Shown piece after piece: positions 17,565-27,028 of a stretch of DNA of 64,000 nt. Under the pieces are notes generated by a model. The model was not told the origin of the DNA and searched no databases. It saw nothing but the letters and a program-made list of their open reading frames with translations. The DNA comes from G963676655 sp963676655 (lineage in GTDB: Bacteria > Verrucomicrobiota > Lentisphaeria > Victivallales > Victivallaceae), in the NCBI GenBank assembly GCA_963676655.2, contig CAXXKX010000001.1, positions 1 through 64,000 on the forward strand, given 5' to 3'. The translations under genes were made by a program, and so were the position numbers. Within the stretch, counting starts at the first letter, position 1, and each line of letters begins with the position of its first letter.

Positions 17565-20332
17565 TATTTTACTCCTGTTTTGCGCAGCATTTCAAGCAAG
17601 GTCGGGTGGAAGACTGAAACCGCTTTTTCCCGGGTCAGGGTTTTTCCCGCCAAACCTAGCTTCTCGAACTCTTTGGTATTCGGTAAAGTTCCGCTGAAAG
17701 GATAAATCGTATCCATCAGGTTAAGGAAAGCAAGGTTTGTTTGTTTCAATGCATCGGCGTCCTGTGCGGCAATCGTGATGATGCTGTCATCGCTTTTGAA
17801 GGCACGTCCCAGTTGCCATGATTTCAAACCGGCCTGTTCTTTATTGCCGATCAATTGAATGACTTTCATGCCGGGTTTCGGTTTCGAGGTGATTTCCGGT
17901 TGGGAGAATTTGTCGCTGTTGGCACAGGTATAAAAACGGAACCATTCGCAAATGCGTTCAGCTTCGTCTTTGACTACCTGCGGGGCATTATCCGCGACCT
18001 GAATGGCCAGCTTTCCCTGTTTGACCGCTTCGATCAGCTTCAGATCACGAATCTGTTCCGCTGTCAGTTTGGATACGTCATTGAGCGGATATTCATGCAG
18101 TTCAACCAGCCCGTTGCGACGGTTGTTGGCCTGAACGTCATCCTTCCATTTGGCGGATGTCAGGGTTAATTGGGGAACGACTTTGCCGGAAAATTTCTCA
18201 GAGTCATCTTCAACTCTGACCCTGACTCTTGCTCCCGGTTCATCCCGGAAGAAGGTCACAGGCCATTCAAACTTGTCGTTGGTCAGGACGTTGAAACGCC
18301 AGAACGGGGCTTTTCCGGCAACCTTGATCCGGTTCGATTTCACGATGATATCTTTGAGGTTGGCGGTTTTAAGCGGGCCGGTCGCGCAGACTCTCAGGAT
18401 AATGATCTTGCGGGCCGGGATGGTCAAGTCGATGTTCGTACCGCTTTGAGTGATTCTGGTGGTCATTTCAGTCCCGTCTTCCCTGGCTGCCATAACGCCG
18501 AGGCCGTTCCAATATTCAGGTCGGAAGACAATTTTCGCATTACGGCTTTTAAACTGAGGATTGATGATCACAATGCGGCTGCCGACGCCCTGGCCGTAGC
18601 GGGTGACCAGCAATTCAGCCGGTGCGTCCACGGCCGGAGAGGCTTGACGACCAAGCCGGATCAAATCAACCAGTTCCGGGATTGCGTCAAACAGGAATTT
18701 TACTCCGATTGTCGGCATTTGCGGGGCGCTGGTGCCTCCCCAGTAATAAGAGAGGAAAAGATTGTTTTCCATGAGCTGACGATAAGCATCCTGTGCTTCC
18801 TTTTTGTCCATTTCCTCCCAGTCTACCCATTTCATATGGGAGGGGGCAGCTCCTTTGTGCCAGGTAATGGATTTTCCGGTCCCGAGCCGGGCGCACATGG
18901 TTTCAAATCGTAGCAGACGGTTTTCAGTCTTCATCGGATGGCCTTCATAGAGGGCCGCGTCGCTGCGAACTCCGATCATGTACGGGGTGACCAGTTTAAA
19001 GTTGACAACATTGGCCATCCGCTGTTTGCCGGTAAAGTTTTTGTGATTGGCATCCAGCAGATTGGCGACACCGGCCGCCTCCAGCGCGAAAATCTTACCG
19101 TCTTTAAAACTTTTCCGTTCAGTATTTTTGACGCCATCGGTATCCTCAAAGAAAAGCCGATGCGCAAAACACGAATCCCAACCGATGCCTTTTGCCGCCG
19201 GATACTCTTTGGGAATCCGATTGATGCTTTCGATAAACAGCTTTGCATAGTCATTTCCCCAACTGTAAACGCCGTATAACGCGTCTGATCCCCAGCATCT
19301 CATTTTACGCGGTTTCGGGGCGTTGGTCGGATAAATATTTTTGAAATGAGTTTCCCACAGGGTCCACTCCATCCAGCATACGTTCAGATACCACATCGGG
19401 GCGACGTCCAGGAATGCGGCCGGTTCGAGGCGCTTCCTTATCCTCTGGCGATGAGCTTCAAGTGTCTTCTTGGTGTGACCTCTGAAGCCCACGCTCCATT
19501 TGTCAGTGGTCGCCCAGTCCCCGGCACGCGCTGACGGAGCGTAGCACCATTCCCATGAGCCGCGTCCTCCAAACATCCGGCGAATCAGGTCGCCGACGAA
19601 TTTGTAGCCGATCTTTTGTGGTTTCCAGTAAGCATAAGAACTCTCACCCGAAAGCACGCTGCGGTTGATTTTGTCCGCCGGACCGAAGGCCTTGGGGAAA
19701 AGTTCATACCAGTGCTGGACTATGTCGTGACGACCGTAACGCGAATGACAGGCGGCGACTACATAGGACCATGTGAAACTTTTGCCGGGTTCCAGCACAA
19801 ACGGGGTTGCCAGATATAGTTTTACATTACCGTTTTTATCTTTGATACGGCCGGAATCGATGCGGCTGTAAAGGTCCATCGGGTTCAATCCGAGGATCAG
19901 CGCACTGTTATTGTCATAGGCCGCGTTGGTCGGGAACCAGTTTGAGAGAGTAACATCGTTCGGATCAAAAACGATCTTGCGCATGTTTTCGTAACCATTA
20001 AAGAAATTTACCTTTTTCCGGTTTACCGTCAGCTCAATCACGGAACGCAGAAAAAGTTGTTTTCCGCTTTTATTGACGGCGTTGAATTGATATTCCACCG
20101 CGCCGTCGGCAAGCTTTTGAATGCTTTTTTTGAGCGTAACTTTAATTTGTTCCGGTGAGACTTTTTTGAATATCTCCTTTTTACCGGGAGCTGACTGGAG
20201 TTGTTCGAATTGCCATGAGACGACATTTTTTCCTTTCAGCAAAGGCGAGCTGAATTCGGTTTTTCCCGCGTTGGAAACAACGGTGCCGCCTAGTAAAAAG
20301 GCACAAAGAATCCCTGTTTTTTGCATAATCAT
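17564..20332 (-). CDS. Large secreted glycoside-hydrolase-like protein
   Basis: A 922-residue secreted protein (signal peptide GILCAFLLGGTVVSNAG). No family is recognised with certainty. The N-terminal ~220 residues look like a beta-sandwich (VIELTVN, FTWSYVVAACHSRYGR). Residues ~240-560 look like a TIM barrel with acidic strand ends (GIGWDSCF, GVRSDAALYEGHP). About 580-670 is a beta-rich domain, and about 780-920 resembles a GH67-N/DUF4838-like segment. It may be a glycosidase related to the GH-like families common in Lentisphaerota. It sits between two prepilin-like genes upstream and a coupled small secreted protein downstream. The ribosome site AGGGAAAG precedes the ATG. Confidence 0.6.
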   Translation of the reverse strand: MIMQKTGILCAFLLGGTVVSNAGKTEFSSPLLKGKNVVSWQFEQLQSAPGKKEIFKKVSPEQIKVTLKKSIQKLADGAVEYQFNAVNKSGKQLFLRSVIELTVNRKKVNFFNGYENMRKIVFDPNDVTLSNWFPTNAAYDNNSALILGLNPMDLYSRIDSGRIKDKNGNVKLYLATPFVLEPGKSFTWSYVVAACHSRYGRHDIVQHWYELFPKAFGPADKINRSVLSGESSYAYWKPQKIGYKFVGDLIRRMFGGRGSWEWCYAPSARAGDWATTDKWSVGFRGHTKKTLEAHRQRIRKRLEPAAFLDVAPMWYLNVCWMEWTLWETHFKNIYPTNAPKPRKMRCWGSDALYGVYSWGNDYAKLFIESINRIPKEYPAAKGIGWDSCFAHRLFFEDTDGVKNTERKSFKDGKIFALEAAGVANLLDANHKNFTGKQRMANVVNFKLVTPYMIGVRSDAALYEGHPMKTENRLLRFETMCARLGTGKSITWHKGAAPSHMKWVDWEEMDKKEAQDAYRQLMENNLFLSYYWGGTSAPQMPTIGVKFLFDAIPELVDLIRLGRQASPAVDAPAELLVTRYGQGVGSRIVIINPQFKSRNAKIVFRPEYWNGLGVMAAREDGTEMTTRITQSGTNIDLTIPARKIIILRVCATGPLKTANLKDIIVKSNRIKVAGKAPFWRFNVLTNDKFEWPVTFFRDEPGARVRVRVEDDSEKFSGKVVPQLTLTSAKWKDDVQANNRRNGLVELHEYPLNDVSKLTAEQIRDLKLIEAVKQGKLAIQVADNAPQVVKDEAERICEWFRFYTCANSDKFSQPEITSKPKPGMKVIQLIGNKEQAGLKSWQLGRAFKSDDSIITIAAQDADALKQTNLAFLNLMDTIYPFSGTLPNTKEFEKLGLAGKTLTREKAVSVFHPTLLEMLRKTGVK

Positions 20333-20353
20333 ATAACTTTCCCTGTATTATTT

Positions 20354-21019
20354 TTATCTGCCCCAGTTGGTGGAACCAGCGAGAGCGGTATATACTGCTG
20401 TAATGTCATTCGGATTTGATATTTTTTGCTGACGAGCATGAAAATCGGCAAACAGGATATTGACCGCGTTCAGATGGCGCGGGTTTGGCGTTCCGTAGCT
20501 GGTGCTGGTCGTGGCTGAACTGTTTACCCGGTAATAGCCGTAGCTTCTGGTAGGATATGGATTTCTGCTTGAGTCAAAAACCCCGTAAACAATACTCGGT
20601 CTTTTGTATTGGGTTATTTTCCGTTGCAGCGCATAGCCTTCATCGCCGGTATCATCACTGGCATAGCGCGCGGATCCGAAGCCCTTGTAGTTGATGCCGT
20701 AATCGATTAATGTTGTTACGCTGGTGAATTTATAATATAGTGACGGACAATCGAGAATTTTTACGGTGAAGTAGTTATGATTGACAAGTACATTTGCCCA
20801 GGTTCCCAAACCGGTTTTGCTGTAATGCACTACATAATCATCGTAATCGTTCGCGTAAAAAGCGAAGCCCTGTCCCTGTTGTTTCAGATTATTAATGCAT
20901 TGTGCGCTGTGTGCCTTGGCCCTGGCCTGGTTAAGGGCAGGCAGCAGCATTGACGCGAGGATTGCGATGATCGCGATCACGACCAGCAATTCGATTAGGG
21001 TGAAATTCTTGTTTCTCAT
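20354..21019 (-). CDS. Prepilin-like protein (DUF1559 type)
   Basis: A 221-residue pseudopilin-like protein: a short basic leader (MRNKN) ahead of FTLIELLVVIAIIAILASM and a C-terminal DUF1559-like fold (NPRHLNAVNILFADFHARQ). The ATG at 21019 is chosen because it follows GGAAGGA with 6-7 bp spacing; the in-frame ATG at 21034 overlaps that site. It ends 21 bp before the 922-residue secreted protein gene. A close paralogue lies 29 bp upstream; both share YYRVN, TSTS[Y/F]GTP[N/D]PRH and a QRK..YRRP region, so this is a recent tandem duplication. Confidence 0.85.
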   Translation of the reverse strand: MRNKNFTLIELLVVIAIIAILASMLLPALNQARAKAHSAQCINNLKQQGQGFAFYANDYDDYVVHYSKTGLGTWANVLVNHNYFTVKILDCPSLYYKFTSVTTLIDYGINYKGFGSARYASDDTGDEGYALQRKITQYKRPSIVYGVFDSSRNPYPTRSYGYYRVNSSATTSTSYGTPNPRHLNAVNILFADFHARQQKISNPNDITAVYTALAGSTNWGR

Positions 21020-21048
21020 AAATCTTCCTTCCATATTTTTTGTATAAG

Positions 21049-21747
21049 TTAAATGCCGTCCCAGCAGACTGAACTTACGGTCAGAGACTGGTATACCCCG
21101 GCTTGGGAGCCTGCAACAAGAACCTTGATTGGTTTGACATGACCATCAACATATAGACAATTGACCGAACTGGTATGACGCGGATCCGGAGTTCCGAAAC
21201 TGGTACTGGTGCTGACGCCGGTGTTTACGCGGTAATAGCCGTATCTTGTTTGCGGATACGGATTACGTAACGTGTCGACCACTGCGTAAGTTTCAGTTGG
21301 TCGACGATAAGATGAAAGTTTACGCTGTAAAGAGTACCGCAAGTCATAATCTTCCGGTTTGTAGGTGTATACCGCGCAGCCCACTCCTTTGTAATTGATC
21401 CCGTAACCGGTATAAGACAGCCCGTTGGTGTCGCTCCATATATCTTGAGCGTATGGTTCGGCTCCGCGCAGTCCCGGACAGTAAAAAACTTTTTTCGGCA
21501 GGTACCGGTCAATGAGAACCTTATCCCAGATTCCCAATCCGGATTTGTTGTAATGTACCAGATAACCATCGAAATCATCTTCGTAGAACGCAAAGCCCTG
21601 ACCTATTTGTTTTTCATTATTGACGCAGCTGATGCCGCGGGCCTTGTCCCGGGCCTGATTCAGGGCCGGCAGCAACATTGAAGCAAGGATGGCGATGATC
21701 GCGATTACTACGAGCAGTTCGATTAATGTGAATTCTTTGCTTTTCAT
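21049..21747 (-). CDS. Prepilin-like protein (DUF1559 type)
   Basis: A 232-residue tandem paralogue of the neighbouring prepilin-like gene, with leader MKSKE, the FTLIELLVVIAIIAILASM helix and a C-terminal PRHTSSVNCLYVDGHVKP motif. The start at 21747 follows GGAAGGA with 6-7 bp spacing. It ends in VCWDGI, unlike the NWGR end of its paralogue. It lies directly downstream of the GntR-type regulator (50 bp), so it is probably the first gene controlled by it apart from the regulator itself. Confidence 0.85.
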   Translation of the reverse strand: MKSKEFTLIELLVVIAIIAILASMLLPALNQARDKARGISCVNNEKQIGQGFAFYEDDFDGYLVHYNKSGLGIWDKVLIDRYLPKKVFYCPGLRGAEPYAQDIWSDTNGLSYTGYGINYKGVGCAVYTYKPEDYDLRYSLQRKLSSYRRPTETYAVVDTLRNPYPQTRYGYYRVNTGVSTSTSFGTPDPRHTSSVNCLYVDGHVKPIKVLVAGSQAGVYQSLTVSSVCWDGI

Positions 21748-21797
21748 AATTAGTCCTTCCATTTTTTTTCACATAAATATTTTTAACGATGAAAATT

Positions 21798-22919
21798 TTA
21801 AACATCGGCAATTGATTTACCCTTAACTTTGATCATTGGCACTTTTACACATGTCGGGCGATATTGCGGATCGCGAATCCATTCAAGCAAATGTTCAAAG
21901 CCGGTTCTGGCGAACAGTTCGTGATCTTTCCCGTAACCGGTAATGTCAGAACCAAGACTGAGTCCGATTTTTTCAAAGCAGTTCCCGCAAACAAGTGACA
22001 GATCCCGCGGAATCTTCAAACCTCTGGCATGAGCTTCGTCAATGACTCCCTGGGCGGACCGGGTAAATGGACTGAAAATAGCGGTCGGTCTTTTCCTGCA
22101 ATTCAGTATCGCCGCCGCCAGTTCACGATTATCAATCTGGATATTGTCCATTACATCCGGTCCGACGTTTGAAATCCATTCGTCCTTGACCGTCATGCCG
22201 AACTGCTGACACGCTCTATTGAAGTATTCGAGGAAACGGCGTGTAGATGAATTAATTTTCGGCAATTTCAATAGTCCGCCGCAAAAGCCTATCTCACGGT
22301 GTCCATGTTCATACAATTCGCGAATCAGTTCAAATGTGGCATATTCTTCATCTGGTACGACGGAATTGGTACCGCGCCGGTCATAATGGGTTTCGAGTAA
22401 TACATGTGGAATATGGTTATCTGCCAGAATGTCGATAAATTCCGTTACATAGGTCGGGGATGAAACGATAAAACCGTCAATTCCTTTGCGGAATATTAAA
22501 TCAGCAGGTTCAAAGAACGGATTCTCATTGTCGATTGGGATGAAACGCAGAATCATGCCGTCAGCGGCGGCCTCACGAAGAATCAAGCCCAAGGCTTCCT
22601 GATCTTCAAGGATGGTCGAATATACTTCCTTATTTCTAGCCTCGTAATGTTTGACGATTGCCAGGTCCGCATGCAGATGTTTGTTGTGCATCGCTTTTGG
22701 CGCAACGCAGGTGCCGGCCGAACGCTTGCGAACAATAAAGCCTTCTTTTTCCAGAACCCCGAACGCGTTGCGCAAGGTGGTCCGGGTAACACCGAATTCA
22801 CGGGCGAACTCAGCTTCTTTCGGCAGACGTTCTCCCGGCGTCAGCTTTCCTGACGTCAGGCGTTGTTTGAATTTATCCACAATCTGCAGATATACCGGTT
22901 TTGCGTAATTCTTTTCCAT
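21798..22919 (-). CDS. GntR-type winged-helix regulator with LacI-type sugar-sensing domain
   Basis: A 373-residue hybrid regulator. Residues 1-75 form a GntR winged helix (YLQIVDKFKQRLTSGKLTPG, then RLPKEAEFAREFGVTRTTLR and a KEGFIVRKRSAGT wing). Residues ~80-373 form a LacI/periplasmic-binding-like sensor (DGFIVSS, VLLETHYD, IGFCGG, RPTAIF, and a LSLVCG strand). Such GntR-LacI hybrids (AraR-like) sense sugars. The candidate operator TATACTAAGTATA lies 34 bp upstream of the start. It heads the minus-strand module of two prepilin-like genes, a 922-residue secreted protein, a small secreted protein and a Gfo/Idh enzyme. Confidence 0.85.
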   Translation of the reverse strand: MEKNYAKPVYLQIVDKFKQRLTSGKLTPGERLPKEAEFAREFGVTRTTLRNAFGVLEKEGFIVRKRSAGTCVAPKAMHNKHLHADLAIVKHYEARNKEVYSTILEDQEALGLILREAAADGMILRFIPIDNENPFFEPADLIFRKGIDGFIVSSPTYVTEFIDILADNHIPHVLLETHYDRRGTNSVVPDEEYATFELIRELYEHGHREIGFCGGLLKLPKINSSTRRFLEYFNRACQQFGMTVKDEWISNVGPDVMDNIQIDNRELAAAILNCRKRPTAIFSPFTRSAQGVIDEAHARGLKIPRDLSLVCGNCFEKIGLSLGSDITGYGKDHELFARTGFEHLLEWIRDPQYRPTCVKVPMIKVKGKSIADV

Positions 22920-22952
22920 TACTTCAAAAATAGTCCTTAATTATTGACTTGG

Positions 22953-22965
22953 TATACTAAGTATA
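22953..22965. promoter_or_regulatory. Candidate operator of the GntR-LacI hybrid regulator
   Basis: TATACT-A-AGTATA is a 13-bp palindrome (within GGTATACTAAGTATACA) 34 bp upstream of the regulator start. GntR-family operators are commonly short AT-rich palindromes near their own gene. The rest of the 287 bp intergenic region to 23206 is AT-rich and holds no gene that I can see. Confidence 0.5.
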
Positions 22966-23206
22966 CATTAAATTTTAAAAAATGTCAACACCTTGAAAAA
23001 TATTTTTCATTTTTTCTTTTTCGAATCGTAATTATCCGATAATCGCTGACTTTGAACTTAAATATTTCGCCCGTAAACTTATTTTAGCAAAACTCATTAA
23101 CTTATAGCAAAAAAATGCGGTTGACTGACAATCATATTTGAATTAAACTATCTCATGGGCCGGGATAAAGCCAAAAGACATATAATGATGCAAGGATATT
23201 TCAATT

Positions 23207-24589
23207 ATGACGAAATCAAAAATTGATGGACTTGATTCTTCCCAAAATCTTTTTAATGGCGACAATTCAAATTCATCAAATAATTGCTTGAGAGTTGGTG
23301 CCGGCAGAAGAAACATAACGCCTCAACCAGGCTCAATGCTCATGGGGTACGCGCCGGCAAGACCTGCTGAATCGATCAACGATGAACTTACGGTTAATGC
23401 TCTCGCGTTGCAATATGGTAATACCAGGGCGATGTTGATTACCGCCGATGTCTGCGTCATAAAAAGCCCTCAAAGCGAACATTTCCGTGATTGCGTAAGC
23501 AAGGCAACCGGCATTGATTTCCAAAACATCATCCTTGCGGCCACGCATACCCACTCCGGGCCGGCGATGCGCGATACCCCGGGAGGAGCCGCGTTGTCGC
23601 AAGAGTATCTCGACAATATATTTGAACCGCAAACCGTTGCAGCGGCACTTGAGGCCGTGCAAAATCTTAAAGAAGCTGAAATGGGTATTGCCGTTACAAA
23701 TAGCGATATCGGCGTTAATCGCAGGGTAGTTGACCGACATGGAAATGTCAGTCTGGGACAGAACCCGTGGGCCTGCCATGATCCGGCAATGACCGTGATC
23801 AGCTTCAAAGGCGTTGACGGCATTCCAATCGTTAACCTCATCCATTATGGCGCTCATTGTACCGCCGCGGGCGTAAGCCCGGAAATAACCCGCGATTGGG
23901 CGGGCCCGATGGTTGATTGTCTTGAACGAAAATCCGGGGCGATGTCCATGTTTTTTAATGGTGCCGAAGGTGACTGCGGCCCCCGACTGTCTAACGGAAA
24001 AACAACCGGAACTGTCAAGTTGGCGATGGAGCTGGGAAAAAAAGCTGGAACCGATGCCGTTCGCGCCTGGCGGCACATCAAAAACTACTGTAAAGTCGAC
24101 CTGAATGTTTTGTCCGGTGAAATCAATTTGCCTTATGAGGCACTTCCTGAAGCTGATGAAATTGAAAGACAAATCAAAGAATCTGGCGATGGCGAAAAAT
24201 TAACCGGCTTAAGAGTGATGGCTTATAAGAATCTGTTTGCTCGTCTGAAAGAAAGTCAATCAGCCAATTCCCCGCAAAAACAGATGAATTTAAAACAAAC
24301 CGTCATTTCACTTGGCCCGCTTGCCTTTGTTCCATTTCCTTTCGAAATATTCAGCGAGATAACTCAGCGTTTACGGCAGGACAGTCCATACCAATATACT
24401 CTAAGTTTGAGCAACGCCAACGGGAGCTATTTTTACTTTCCGTCTCAACGTGATATTTGTAAAGGCGGCTATGAAATATGGGTTTCAAAGTCCATGAACT
24501 TATATTCACTCGCTGATAATGCCGATGATGCGGCCGTAAGCGAAAACCTGCGACTGCTGGAGCAACTTTCTACAATTACAGAGTGCTGA
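23207..24589 (+). CDS. Neutral/alkaline ceramidase-like hydrolase
   Basis: A 460-residue protein that starts, after ~25 residues, with VGAGRRNITPQPG, the hallmark of neutral/alkaline non-lysosomal ceramidase N-terminal domains. Zinc-site-type motifs follow: A-T-H-T-H-S-G-P (near residue 110), HYGAHCTAAG (near 215) and FFNGAEGDCGPR (near 250). The C-terminal ceramidase domain is mostly absent, so the protein is shorter than true ceramidases (about 650-700). No signal peptide is evident. A good ribosome site (AAGGA, 9 bp) precedes the ATG. Proteins of this short type are frequent in sugar-utilisation clusters of planctomycetes, verrucomicrobia and Lentisphaerota, where the substrate is probably not ceramide. 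It is divergent from the GntR regulator. Confidence 0.7.
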   Translation: MTKSKIDGLDSSQNLFNGDNSNSSNNCLRVGAGRRNITPQPGSMLMGYAPARPAESINDELTVNALALQYGNTRAMLITADVCVIKSPQSEHFRDCVSKATGIDFQNIILAATHTHSGPAMRDTPGGAALSQEYLDNIFEPQTVAAALEAVQNLKEAEMGIAVTNSDIGVNRRVVDRHGNVSLGQNPWACHDPAMTVISFKGVDGIPIVNLIHYGAHCTAAGVSPEITRDWAGPMVDCLERKSGAMSMFFNGAEGDCGPRLSNGKTTGTVKLAMELGKKAGTDAVRAWRHIKNYCKVDLNVLSGEINLPYEALPEADEIERQIKESGDGEKLTGLRVMAYKNLFARLKESQSANSPQKQMNLKQTVISLGPLAFVPFPFEIFSEITQRLRQDSPYQYTLSLSNANGSYFYFPSQRDICKGGYEIWVSKSMNLYSLADNADDAAVSENLRLLEQLSTITEC

Positions 24590-24780
24590 CATGACTTATG
24601 CACCGGACCAAATGTCTTAGATTATAGTCAGACGGTTTGATTGTTTAAAATATATAAACATCTAGCTATAAGTTCTTTAGTTTGATTGCAGCGGCGAAGA
24701 CGGTAGTCCGGGATTCTCAGGTGAGCTGATTTATCATTCGCATCAAATTATAAAGAGGCCCATTGAAAGAGCAATAACTG

Positions 24781-26076
24781 TTATTTTCTTAAAACCGCAC
24801 TGGCATATTCCCGGAAATGAATAACTTTGCCCTCAACCGTGTTGTCAATTATATCTTCCGGCGGAACATCGTTAAAAACGCAGCCGGTAAGATTAACCAG
24901 AGTTTCACCGTAATCCGCCATGTCGGCATTGCTGAAAAATCTGATTTTGCCCTTTTTGAAGCATGAATTGGTAATCGTCAGCACGTCGACCGGGGTGGCG
25001 ATGCCGACAAACTGCATTTCAGTCTCATGCTGGACCCGGATATTGTCGAATAAGAGTTTCTCCTGAACCGGATATTCGGCGCCGGGATAATAGGAACGGC
25101 TGAATCTGCCTTGATCAAAGTGAGCGGAAAAACCGGGACGCGGTTTCTTCAGGACAATATCCCGGAAAACCACATTGCGGACTCCTGCGGTATAAGTCAG
25201 GTGATCCTGCACATAACCCCAGCGAATGCCGTCGAGAACTTCACTCGGGGTTTCATGGGTTGGTCGGGTTACCGATTTATAGACGGTGCCGTCCGGTTTG
25301 GCTTGAACCCGGTACATCCTGCCGTTGGAAATGACCGTATCCGACTGCTGTACTTCCATGCCCTCACGCCAGTCGATCCAGCCGCCGGCCAGGATGCGGC
25401 AGAAGAATCCGACCGGATCTTTGCCGTCCGGCAGGTCGTAACAGTTCTGGACCACCCCGTTCTCAATCCAGCCGAGTTCCGGGTTGGAGGTCGAATAATC
25501 CTGCGCGTTTAAAGCGACCGCGTCGTCATAGGTCTGGAACACTCCATTGCTGATGGTGAACCGGTTGCCCCGACCGAGGTGGACGCCGTCCTTATTGCCT
25601 TTGATGATCACGTCATTGACGATAATGTCCTCGAAAGTACAGATATGGATTGCAAACTGCATTGTGTCCAGGTCATAACACCGGAATCGTTCGATCCGCA
25701 GATCTTTAATGTAGAAAAAGGCGATTTGTCCGCGCAGGCCGAATACTTCGCTCATCGGCTTGTCAATCCCGTTGACGATGATATGCAGCCCTTCCACAAC
25801 GATATTTTCATCATAGGTTTTGGTCAACGCGCCTTTGTTCAATAATACATGGGTGAAAATGCCTTCGGCCGCGACTTTTTTCAGGAACACTCCATTGCAG
25901 AATTTCAGGGTGGTGTGACTGCCGATATATACTGTTCCGCCGACTTCATAGGTACCGGGCCGGCTGACGATGACCGTGCCGCCGTTATCGACCGCGGCCT
26001 GGAGCGCTTTGACATTTTCCATCGGGGCGGCATCGGGAGAAAAGCCGAAGTCGGCGGCGTTAGTAAATGATTCCAT
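24781..26076 (-). CDS. GH28/pectate-lyase-3-like right-handed beta-helix protein
   Basis: A 431-residue beta-helix protein. The N-terminus (AADFGFSPDAAPMENVKALQ followed by GGTVIVSRPGTY) is the typical start of pectate_lyase_3/GH28 proteins. The middle has the helix rungs GNKDGVHLGRGNRFTISNG and YDDAVALN, matching the polygalacturonase pattern around the catalytic aspartates (usually NTDG and DD). No signal peptide is visible, so it may be intracellular and act on imported oligosaccharides. It lies 30 bp downstream of the yjbQ-like gene in the same direction. Specificity is unknown. Confidence 0.7.
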   Translation of the reverse strand: MESFTNAADFGFSPDAAPMENVKALQAAVDNGGTVIVSRPGTYEVGGTVYIGSHTTLKFCNGVFLKKVAAEGIFTHVLLNKGALTKTYDENIVVEGLHIIVNGIDKPMSEVFGLRGQIAFFYIKDLRIERFRCYDLDTMQFAIHICTFEDIIVNDVIIKGNKDGVHLGRGNRFTISNGVFQTYDDAVALNAQDYSTSNPELGWIENGVVQNCYDLPDGKDPVGFFCRILAGGWIDWREGMEVQQSDTVISNGRMYRVQAKPDGTVYKSVTRPTHETPSEVLDGIRWGYVQDHLTYTAGVRNVVFRDIVLKKPRPGFSAHFDQGRFSRSYYPGAEYPVQEKLLFDNIRVQHETEMQFVGIATPVDVLTITNSCFKKGKIRFFSNADMADYGETLVNLTGCVFNDVPPEDIIDNTVEGKVIHFREYASAVLRK

Positions 26077-26106
26077 ATTGCTTGTAACTTTCCAATACTG
26101 TGTGGT

Positions 26107-26523
26107 TTATTCGCCAATGATCTTGACCAGGACCCGCTTGCGGCGCTTGCCGTCGAATTCGCCGTAGAAAATTTGTTCCCACGGTCCGAAATCAAGCTGC
26201 CCGTTGGTGATTGCCACCACTACTTCGCGTCCCATGATTGTCCGTTTCAGATGGGCGTCGCCGTTGTCTTCAAAGCCGTTGTGGGCGTATTGACTGTAGG
26301 GTTTTTCCGGTGCGAGTTTTTCGAGCCAGCGTTCAAAATCCGAGTGCAGACCGCTTTCGTCGTCATTGATAAAGACCGAGGCGGTGATATGCATGGCGTT
26401 GACCAGAACCAGGCCTTCTTTGACGCCGGATTCCTGCAAACACTGCCGGACTTCCGGGGTGATATTGATAAATTCACGACGATGTTTAATGTCGAACCAG
26501 AGTTCTTTGCGATAACTTTTCAT
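26107..26523 (-). CDS. YjbQ/UPF0047 family protein
   Basis: A 138-residue protein of full family length. The conserved features are ITPEVRQCL near residue 20, the N-A-M-H-I-T-A-S-V-F-I-N-D motif at ~43-55, a H-x-x-R-T-I-M-G segment, and QLDFGPWEQIFYGEFDG near residue 105. YjbQ proteins are small trimeric proteins reported to have weak thiamine-phosphate-synthase activity; their main role is unclear. The ribosome site AAGGAG is well placed. It is followed by the GH28-like gene on the same strand, and they probably form an operon. Confidence 0.85.
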   Translation of the reverse strand: MKSYRKELWFDIKHRREFINITPEVRQCLQESGVKEGLVLVNAMHITASVFINDDESGLHSDFERWLEKLAPEKPYSQYAHNGFEDNGDAHLKRTIMGREVVVAITNGQLDFGPWEQIFYGEFDGKRRKRVLVKIIGE

Positions 26524-26650
26524 TCTTGTGCTCCTTTATGCCGGGTTATAAATTTTCCATACTATAACCACCATTCAGGAGATAGTCAACACACTAGAGT
26601 CCATGTTCTCGACATTCTTTCTTGTGGTCATTCCTGACGTTTTAGCTATA

Positions 26651-26693
26651 GACTGTAGACTTATAAAAAAAATGGCCCCGGCAGCTGGATTCG
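26651..26693 (-). repeat. tRNA-Asn 3'-end fragment (left island boundary)
   Basis: TGGCCCCGGCAGCTGGATTCG matches the 3' end of the tRNA-Asn gene at 29380-29454, including its encoded CCA, with one mismatch. The preceding ACTTATAAAAAAAA is also shared with the tRNA flank. The remaining tRNA sequence is absent, so this is a fragment and not a gene. Confidence 0.75.
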
Positions 26694-26760
26694 TTTTTGC
26701 GATAGAAAAAAGTGATTCCCAGTGTAAAACACGAAAACTAAGGTTTGACCCTGCATTCAT
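26686..26760. repeat. Left inverted repeat of accessory island
   Basis: The ~75 bp segment is present in reverse complement at 29083-29155 with roughly 85% identity (from the GAATGCAGGGT end to the CGCAAAA-GAATCCA end). An 18-bp sub-repeat, AGGTTTGACCCTGCATTC, occurs twice in tandem at 26741-26758 and 26763-26780. Confidence 0.75.
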
Positions 26761-27028
26761 AAAGGTTTGACCCTGCATTCCTTTTTTGTAGATGGATTAG
26801 CCTTGTTAGTATTATTCTCCTATTTTGCCTAAAACGTAATTAATGTATGTATTATGAATAATATCCTTATTTGATAATAATATTCAAACCATGTATAATA
26901 TCATAAAATATAATTGAAATAATCTGGAAGAATTGTTTGTCAAATGTTGAAATCGTCTATTTTTTATGCTATCTTTGATCTGAGATAGAGATCATATGAG
27001 TGATATCTAAAAATTATATAATTACTTG

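Noticed and set aside
26673..26693. A second tRNA-Asn gene.
   Set aside because: Only the 3' end is present; the anticodon arm and D-arm are missing, so it is a fragment. The same holds for 29218-29236.
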